From positions 25,966 to 89,965 of the forward strand of contig NZ_QKZL01000015.1 in NCBI RefSeq assembly GCF_003253995.1: a stretch of DNA of 64,000 bases, in the 5' to 3' direction. Shown piece after piece: positions 59,236-64,000 of this stretch (its first letter is position 1; each line of letters begins with the position of its first letter). The position numbers and the translations under genes were made by a program. Source of the stretch: Palleronia aestuarii (GTDB lineage: Bacteria; Pseudomonadota; Alphaproteobacteria; Rhodobacterales; Rhodobacteraceae). Under the pieces are notes generated by a model. That model was not told where the DNA came from. It searched no databases and saw only the letters and a program-made list of their open reading frames with translations.

Positions 59236-59655
59236 ATGACCGCCTACAAGACGAGCCCGGACCCCCGGCACGTCATGCCGCCGCGCCGTCTCACCGAGAC
59301 CCGCGGTGTCGCGACCCCCGAAGGCCATACGATTTCCCTGTCGATCGGCTTCGATCCCGAAGAGCCGGATCGGCCCCGCGAGGTCTTCTACTCGGCCGGC
59401 TTCAAGTCAGGCTCGCAGCTCGAGTTCCAGGTCCAGGATGCCTGCGTTCTGGTGTCCCTGCTTCTCCAGCACGGCCTCCGGCCCGCCGACGTGGCAAAAT
59501 CGCTGTCGCGCGACGAGCAGCCCGATGGCTCGATGCCCTATGCCAGCCATATCGGCCTGATCGTGGAAGAGTTGGCTCGCCCAAGCCCGCCATGCGATCC
59601 TCTTGAAACAGCCAGCGCATCGCGAGGCGCGTGCAATTCCAGACGCGGCAGGTAG
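59236..59655 (+). CDS. TSCPD-like domain protein
   Basis: 139 residues from ATG 59236. ISLSIGFDPEEPDRPREVFY, SAGFKSGSQLEFQVQDACVL, VSLLLQHGLRPADVAKSLSR and YASHIGLIVEELAR resemble the TSCPD domain found at the C-terminus of B12-dependent ribonucleotide reductases and as free-standing proteins. The Cys pair of the reductase version is not seen. Function unknown. Confidence 0.6.
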   Translation: MTAYKTSPDPRHVMPPRRLTETRGVATPEGHTISLSIGFDPEEPDRPREVFYSAGFKSGSQLEFQVQDACVLVSLLLQHGLRPADVAKSLSRDEQPDGSMPYASHIGLIVEELARPSPPCDPLETASASRGACNSRRGR

Positions 59656-59667
59656 GTTGAACAGTAC

Positions 59668-59937
59668 ATGACCACGATCGACCCAGAACGATTTCGACCG
59701 ACACGCGCTTTCGTGGCGCTCACTCTCGTCAGTGGTTTCGCCATCGGCGTGACGGCGTATCTCGCCTATTCCCATGTCCGCGCGTCGGGTGCCTTTTATG
59801 GCGACGTGATGCGGGCGCTTTGCGAGAATGAGGACCCGGCTCATGTTGGCGTCTTCTGGCCGCACGACGAGCCCCAGGAAGCCCGGTGCGTGACTGCCGC
59901 GGAAGCTGAACGGTTCACGACCAGCGAAGTCCGGTAA
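59668..59937 (+). CDS. Small single-pass membrane protein
   Basis: 89 residues. One N-terminal membrane helix (AFVALTLVSGFAIGVTAYLA) and a periplasmic part with two Cys (DVMRALCENEDPA and PQEARCVTAAEAE) that could pair. No family recognised. Confidence 0.65.
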   Translation: MTTIDPERFRPTRAFVALTLVSGFAIGVTAYLAYSHVRASGAFYGDVMRALCENEDPAHVGVFWPHDEPQEARCVTAAEAERFTTSEVR

Positions 59938-59954
59938 CTCGGACGGATGACCAC

Positions 59955-60329
59955 ATGACCCGAGATCCCCGCCCTTTGGACGAGTGGACCGTTCGCGGCA
60001 TCTTCGATCGCGACATGGATGAAGACGAGGACGAGGACGAATATGCCGCCGCGATGGAGAAAGAGAGCCCCGTGGTAGCCTTGGCCGAGGGTGCCGATGG
60101 CGTCTGGTACGTGGCCTACCGCGAAGAAGAGACCATTACCGGTTTGACCATCTTCAAGGGACCGATCGAGCGGGATGGCAAAATGATCGAGGCAATCATC
60201 GTCTCGTCGGAGAAAGAGAACCCATCCTTCACCGGCGCCCCTCGGGAGATCCTCGATCTCCTCACACCGACCGGAAACAGGGCGGCAAACCGGTGGCGCG
60301 AAGCCTGCCGGAGTCGCGGTCAGGCTTGA
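59955..60329 (+). CDS. Acidic hypothetical protein
   Basis: 124 residues from ATG 59955. An extremely acidic stretch (FDRDMDEDEDEDEYAAAMEK) precedes a small beta domain (ADGVWYVAYREEETITGLTI, MIEAIIVSSEKENPSFTGAP). No family recognised. Confidence 0.65.
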   Translation: MTRDPRPLDEWTVRGIFDRDMDEDEDEDEYAAAMEKESPVVALAEGADGVWYVAYREEETITGLTIFKGPIERDGKMIEAIIVSSEKENPSFTGAPREILDLLTPTGNRAANRWREACRSRGQA

Positions 60330-60360
60330 TGCCGACCCGTTCCCGATGGCGCTCGTGTTC

Positions 60361-60400
60361 GGGCACCTCCCGTCCGGCTGACACCGGCCGGGAGGTGCCC
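60361..60400. terminator. Bidirectional terminator
   Basis: Perfect 12-bp arms GGGCACCTCCCG (60361-60372) and CGGGAGGTGCCC (60389-60400) with an inner CCGG/CCGG pair, between convergent genes. Confidence 0.75.
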
Positions 60401-60434
60401 TACTCGACCCCCGCTTCGCGCAGGCTTTCTCTTC

Positions 60435-61217
60435 CTAAAGACCCAGCGTCGCCATCGCCGTCGAGAACAGGCGTTCGTCGCAAGCTGATGCCTTCTCCAG
60501 TTCGGACCTTACGCCGCGCTCGGGTTCCCCGGCGGCCAGCGCCCCGAAATGCTCTTGCTTCAGATGCAAGTGCATGTCCGCGAGCGTGAAATCCTCCCCC
60601 GGACGGTTTGCCATCGCAATCATATAGGCCCACACATACCGGCAGCCCATGTGAAAGAAGGTGTCCGTCGGACCGCCCGGCTCCCCTATGCGCAGCGTTC
60701 CGAGCAGAAGATCGACGCTCCGCTTGGCATGAACCATGTCCGATCCGCCGGACACCCCGCCGGCCAGTCGGGTATCGAGGATCCACTGACGGATCGCTTC
60801 GCGCGGATCGGCCAGCGGATCGCGCTCCTTCGCATTGACCTGTCGCGCCATCTCCGTCGCCTGCACTCTCGAACGCTCGATCGCGGTAATTGCTGCCACG
60901 ACACGGTTACTGAAGGCTTCCCAGGAGACGTCACGTCCGGTCAGGCGATCAATCGCCTGCAACGTCCACAACTTGTCAGGGTTCTCGAACAGGTCGCCGC
61001 CGACCTTCTGCGACAACTCCGTCCACATCACGGTCGAAATACTGATCCGACCCGGCAAGCGTTGCTTCGTTGGATCGGGATCGCTGCGACCGATACAGCG
61101 CAGAAGTCGGTCCCTGACTTGGCGGCTTACTCCGAACGGCGTGCCGTCAGGTCGAAAACGCGGTGTCGATCCCTTCTTCGGTCCGTTTGGCTCGGAAGCC
61201 GGTTCAGGATTGGACAT
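60435..61217 (-). CDS. Hypothetical protein
   Basis: 260 residues from ATG 61217. A basic disordered start (EPNGPKKGSTPRFRPDG) precedes a helical body: QVRDRLLRCIGRSDPDPTKQ, TVMWTELSQKVGGDLFENPD, DMVHAKRSVDLLLGTLRIGE, FFHMGCRYVWAYMIAMANRP. No family recognised. It reads toward the terminator at 60361. Confidence 0.68.
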   Translation of the reverse strand: MSNPEPASEPNGPKKGSTPRFRPDGTPFGVSRQVRDRLLRCIGRSDPDPTKQRLPGRISISTVMWTELSQKVGGDLFENPDKLWTLQAIDRLTGRDVSWEAFSNRVVAAITAIERSRVQATEMARQVNAKERDPLADPREAIRQWILDTRLAGGVSGGSDMVHAKRSVDLLLGTLRIGEPGGPTDTFFHMGCRYVWAYMIAMANRPGEDFTLADMHLHLKQEHFGALAAGEPERGVRSELEKASACDERLFSTAMATLGL

Positions 61218-62122
61218 GATCGGGCCCTTTGATCTTCGAAACGACTTTCAAGATTTAATCACGCCAAGTCGGGCGGGTGAATCCGCCAAATCAGTGGGAT
61301 GGACGCCTCCCTGCGGGACCGTGCCCTACTCGGCCCGCCTGCGGCGGCCCTCCCCGAGCCCCGGCCCCCTGCTCTCCCTTCGGCCTGATGTGTCGCTCCC
61401 CGTCTCCTCCGGAGCCGGTCGCGCCACGGCCGCATGGTCGGTCAGGCGGCCGGGTCTCGGCCCTGCGGGTTTCGGTCACTGGCGCGGGTTGCTTCACCGG
61501 CATCGCCTCCCGGGCCGGGGGTTCGGACAAGCCGAACGCCCCTCTGTCGCACCAGGCTGAACCGCCGGCCTCGGGGATTCGCCGCTGCGCGACGAACGCC
61601 GCTCGGCCGGGGCTTCCTTCCGGACCAGCGCCCGAGGGCATCGCCTGTCCGCCCCCCGAACCGTTCGCGGCCTGATCGAACCTGACGCACCGGGGGGACG
61701 GCGGTGCGGTCGGCTGCGCCTCCCCAACGACAAATACGGTTTCCACGCCCTACGGGCGCGGACCCTCCGCATTTGCCGTTGCCCCCGTCCCCCCGCCGCG
61801 TCCTGTTCTGGCCGTGCGACCGGCTGCGGGATGACGAACAAACGACGCCCTGACGGGTCTGTCCGTATTAAAGAATAAGGAGGCGCTATCGCGCCATTTG
61901 GATTTATTTCCGAATTGATTTGCAATCAATTCGGGGTGTGCTTCCCAACAACAGGAATCAAAACAAACGGATTTAGGGAATTGAGGCAAGAAAACAATTC
62001 GCATAAAATGCAGATAAATCATTAGATTAGACCCGATTTAATTAGTAAAAAGGGGACAGGGGAAGCGATTGGCGCTCCCCTCCAAAGCCGGAAATGTCCG
62101 GCGCACATCAGGAACTAAAACC
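61218..62122. other. 905-bp gene-free region with AT-rich right half
   Basis: About 61,280-61,800 is very GC-rich and gives only Pro/Gly/Arg-rich translations on both strands. From about 61,860 to 62,060 it becomes strikingly AT-rich, contains the 11-bp inverted repeat at 61911-61935 and several TTTAATTAG-like tracts, and ends at the DUF2493 gene. This profile is that of a plasmid control region (oriV, oriT or partition site) rather than of a gene. Confidence 0.5.
61911..61935. repeat. Perfect 11-bp inverted repeat in the AT-rich region
   Basis: CCGAATTGATT (61911-61921), TGC, AATCAATTCGG (61925-61935). Sits at the GC-to-AT transition; candidate binding site for a relaxase, replication or partition protein. 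Confidence 0.65.
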
Positions 62123-63016
62123 ATGCTGACCCCTTATGACGAAATCGAATTGTTTGGCCTCACCGAGAACGGCAGCGACGACCTTCCCATCCCGAACGAC
62201 GACGAATTGCAGACCCGCGCCGTGGGAGAGGCGTTCGAGGCCCTGATCGGCACCCTTCAAGGCACCGGCCTTGCGTCCGAGGTGGAACCCCTCGCCCATG
62301 CCTTCGCGACCATGTTGCAGCGCCGCGCCGTGTCGCTGGACCAAGCCGCCGACCGTCAGAAGGTAAAGGCCCGCGCCCTGATCGCCTCGCAGGATGGCAG
62401 CGAGATCGCGGAGGTCGAGCTTGACCAGACGACGCGCCTCTACACGATCCTGCAAGAGAAGGCCGACGCCCTGAAACTCATGGCCGAGTGCGCCGCCGAG
62501 CATTACGAAACCGAGACCGGCGAGCATTACACCCCCGTCACCGGCGACCGCACGACGCGCCGCGCGATGGAAACCGGGGCCGTGTTCGAGGCGAAGAAGC
62601 TGCTGGACGCCGCCGACCGCGCCGAGGCCGAGCGGAACAAGGTGACTGGCACTTTTATCGCGGTGGCCGGGGATGCCGACTGGATCGACAGCGCCCCCAT
62701 TTGGAAGCGTCTGGATGCCGCCCTCGCGAAATGCCCCGACATGGTTTTGTGTCAGAAAGGATCGCGCGGCGCCGAGAAGATCGCCGCCGCGTGGGCGCGG
62801 TCCCGCAAGGTGCCGCAGGTGATGTTTCGCCCGAACTGGCCCGCCCACAACCGCCGCGCCCCGTTCCTCGCAAACGACGAGATGCTGCGCGCGAAGATCA
62901 AGGGTGTGATCCTCTTCGGAGGCAACGGAATTGCCCTCAACCTTGCCACGAAAGCCGAGGCGAAAGGACTGCACGTCGCCCGCATCCCCAAGCCGGAGCC
63001 GAAGCGGGACGCTTGA
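62123..63016 (+). CDS. DUF2493-domain protein
   Basis: 297 residues from ATG 62123 (the in-frame ATG at 62069 lies in the leader). Residues about 1-180 are helical (RAVGEAFEALIGTLQGTGLA, LYTILQEKADALKLMAECAA). Residues about 190-290 are DUF2493, a Rossmann-like SLOG relative: VTGTFIAVAGDADWIDSAPI, LDAALAKCPDMVLCQKGSRG, AEKIAAAWARSRKVPQVMFR, GVILFGGNGIALNLATKAEA. The domain is predicted to bind nucleotides or nucleosides. Common on alphaproteobacterial plasmids. Confidence 0.85.
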   Translation: MLTPYDEIELFGLTENGSDDLPIPNDDELQTRAVGEAFEALIGTLQGTGLASEVEPLAHAFATMLQRRAVSLDQAADRQKVKARALIASQDGSEIAEVELDQTTRLYTILQEKADALKLMAECAAEHYETETGEHYTPVTGDRTTRRAMETGAVFEAKKLLDAADRAEAERNKVTGTFIAVAGDADWIDSAPIWKRLDAALAKCPDMVLCQKGSRGAEKIAAAWARSRKVPQVMFRPNWPAHNRRAPFLANDEMLRAKIKGVILFGGNGIALNLATKAEAKGLHVARIPKPEPKRDA

Positions 63017-63040
63017 CCCGCACCCCATCGACCCCCGAGA

Positions 63041-63066
63041 GGGCGGCCCGCACGGGTCGCCCTTTC
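63041..63066 (+). terminator. Intrinsic terminator after the DUF2493 gene
   Basis: GGGCGGCCCG (63041-63050) pairs with CGGGTCGCCC (63053-63062) with one G-T pair, followed by TTTC. Confidence 0.7.
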
Positions 63067-63122
63067 TCGTGCGCGGGTCGCCCAGGCTGGATCCGTCGCC
63101 CTGGCGGCTGGCGGTCGGGGTA

Positions 63123-63164
63123 GTCCTGCCGGGGCGGGGACTGGCGCCCCCGCCCCGGCAGGAC
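63123..63164. repeat. Perfect 17-bp inverted repeat
   Basis: GTCCTGCCGGGGCGGGG (63123-63139) and its exact complement (63148-63164) around an 8-base loop. This is the strongest hairpin in the window. No T-run follows, so it is not a standard terminator. Confidence 0.8.
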
Positions 63165-63266
63165 ATGGCGCTGCCCGCGCAGGGCCGCGACCTGGCGGTC
63201 GCGGTAGCGGCGAACGAGAAAGGCGATCGAGGTCCGGGGAGGCCGAGAGAAAGGCGGCTTCGAAAA

Positions 63267-63304
63267 GGGTGATCGCGGTGGACGACAAGAAAGCGCGATC
63301 ACCC
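63267..63304. repeat. Perfect 11-bp inverted repeat before the last gene
   Basis: GGGTGATCGCG (63267-63277) and CGCGATCACCC (63294-63304), ending 24 bases before the ATG at 63329. Candidate operator or leader hairpin. Confidence 0.65.
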
Positions 63305-63328
63305 CAACCATTCAGAGGATGAAACCAC

Positions 63329-63709
63329 ATGCCTTCCAGCAATTCCGTCGCCCGCCTCATCGACCGTCTCCGGCCCCGCCGGACGGCGCCTCGGATGCCG
63401 TTCGAGATCGGCGAGAAAGGGTTCGATCTGGACACGTTCGCCGCCTACGCGGCCACGCAGTCCCGTCCGGACCAGTCCTACCAAGCCCTGCTCGATTTCT
63501 GGCAGATCCAGCGAAACCGCAAGGTCGCCGACCTGATCGCCGCAGCGGTTCCGGACGGATGGCAGTACCACGTCGTGGAGCGGCTCGAACGGGACGGGAT
63601 TGTCCGCAGCGTGCAGCTCCACACGCCCGGAACATGCCCTCACGGGCTGTCGTCGGACTACCCGCGGCACTCCTGCCCCTTCTGCAATCTGGAGGATATT
63701 CCGTTCTGA
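63329..63709 (+). CDS. Hypothetical protein with C-terminal Cys-rich motif
   Basis: 126 residues from ATG 63329. GFDLDTFAAYAATQSRPDQS, LLDFWQIQRNRKVADLIAAA, WQYHVVERLERDGIVRSVQL, and the end TCPHGLSSDYPRHSCPFCN, whose Cys/His residues could bind zinc. No family recognised. Preceded by the dyad at 63267-63304 and followed by a terminator. Confidence 0.7.
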   Translation: MPSSNSVARLIDRLRPRRTAPRMPFEIGEKGFDLDTFAAYAATQSRPDQSYQALLDFWQIQRNRKVADLIAAAVPDGWQYHVVERLERDGIVRSVQLHTPGTCPHGLSSDYPRHSCPFCNLEDIPF

Positions 63710-63721
63710 CGAGGACGGACC

Positions 63722-63743
63722 TGCCCCCGCTTCGGCGGGGGCA
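63722..63743 (+). terminator. Stable hairpin with TTCG loop
   Basis: TGCCCCCGC-TTCG-GCGGGGGCA (63722-63743), with GAGGA/TCCTC outside it. UUCG tetraloop hairpins are unusually stable; probable terminator of the last gene. Confidence 0.75.
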
Positions 63744-64000
63744 TCCTCATCCAGAACCGGTCGCGCCGCGAAGGACTTGCTGGAACGCGGCTGTACCCTC
63801 CACCCCGCCTGCGGCGGGCCGGAGGGCCGCGTGAGACATCATGCCCACAGGCAACCGTGACGCGCCGCTCGTCGCGATGCCCGTGTGGCAAATGTCGGCC
63901 CCCTGCCCTCGGCTTCGCGTGTCGGGCAGGGAACGGGCCTGGCGGCCCGTCGCGCAGTCGCGCGGCGTCGCACCTGGCACCCGCAGCCGAGGCGGCCGCG
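63744..64000. other. Right end of the window, no gene recognised
   Basis: Very GC-rich with short inverted repeats (for example GCCTGCGGCGGGC-like and TGCCCTCGGCTTCGCGTGTCG-type stems). No convincing reading frame on either strand; a gene may begin beyond the edge. Confidence 0.35.

Noticed and set aside
61277..61746. Overlapping frames on both strands in the GC-rich gene-free region
   Set aside because: Translations are Pro/Gly/Arg-rich without domains, start sites lack ribosome binding sites, and both strands are equally open, as expected by chance at this GC content.
1..64000. tRNA or rRNA genes
   Set aside because: I looked for the T-arm GGTTCRANTCC-type motif followed by CCA and for rRNA signature blocks and found nothing convincing; a covariance-model scan was not possible here.

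Overview
The window looks like part of a large plasmid or chromid from an alphaproteobacterium of the Rhodobacterales (Paracoccus/Roseobacter type). The evidence is high GC, a RepC-type replication initiator, and a long run of accessory plasmid families known from that order (ArdC, DUF3768, ParB-like, strawberry-notch helicase, DUF736, DUF2493). Family names are from memory of motifs; no database search was run.

Layout. 1-6.5 kb: a partial membrane protein, the RepC initiator with a candidate antisense RNA in its leader, a secreted thermonuclease, a membrane-anchored TPR protein with nine 50-residue repeats, and a small serine recombinase. 6.5-14.3 kb: stress and signalling genes. These are a GAF-PAS HisKA_2-type histidine kinase, a Phd/PIN toxin-antitoxin pair, a lipoprotein, a four-gene envelope/stress operon with two DUF2382 proteins, a triple-PAS LuxR regulator and an mscS remnant. 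14.4-24.2 kb: a Tn3-family transposon bounded by 38-bp inverted repeats. 24.4-28.6 kb: two convergently placed defence-like genes on the minus strand, a restriction-endonuclease/STAND NTPase and an OLD-family nuclease. 28.7-34.8 kb: an insertion-sequence scrapyard (IS5-type, frameshifted IS110-type, IS256 fragment) with a beheaded SRAP gene, a GNAT enzyme and two secreted proteins, one TrbM-like. 35.0-40.8 kb: one 1,948-residue protein of unknown role. 41.7-63.7 kb: the plasmid accessory backbone, mostly short genes in overlapping runs separated by strong hairpin terminators, followed by a gene-free, partly AT-rich stretch at 61.2-62.1 kb.

The most coherent system is the transposon cargo. It holds an ECF sigma factor and its anti-sigma, a periplasmic molybdenum sulfite dehydrogenase with a cytochrome c subunit, an AcfC-like periplasmic anion-binding protein, a YeiH-type exporter, and a uracil-DNA-glycosylase-like protein whose start codon overlaps the exporter stop. 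Three of the cargo transcription starts carry the same promoter pattern, GGGAAT, 17 bases, CGTC, which is what one ECF sigma would read. Bisulfite deaminates cytosine to uracil, so the set reads as a mobile sulfite-defence module: oxidise it, bind or export it, and repair the DNA damage it causes. The combination is inference. The genes, overlaps, inverted repeats and promoter pattern are visible in the sequence.

Other points of note are the OLD plus REase-STAND pair, the giant HhH-to-DUF2272 protein, the recurring terminator-leader cassettes in the backbone, and the hairpin-controlled leaders of repC and of the gene at 57.8 kb.
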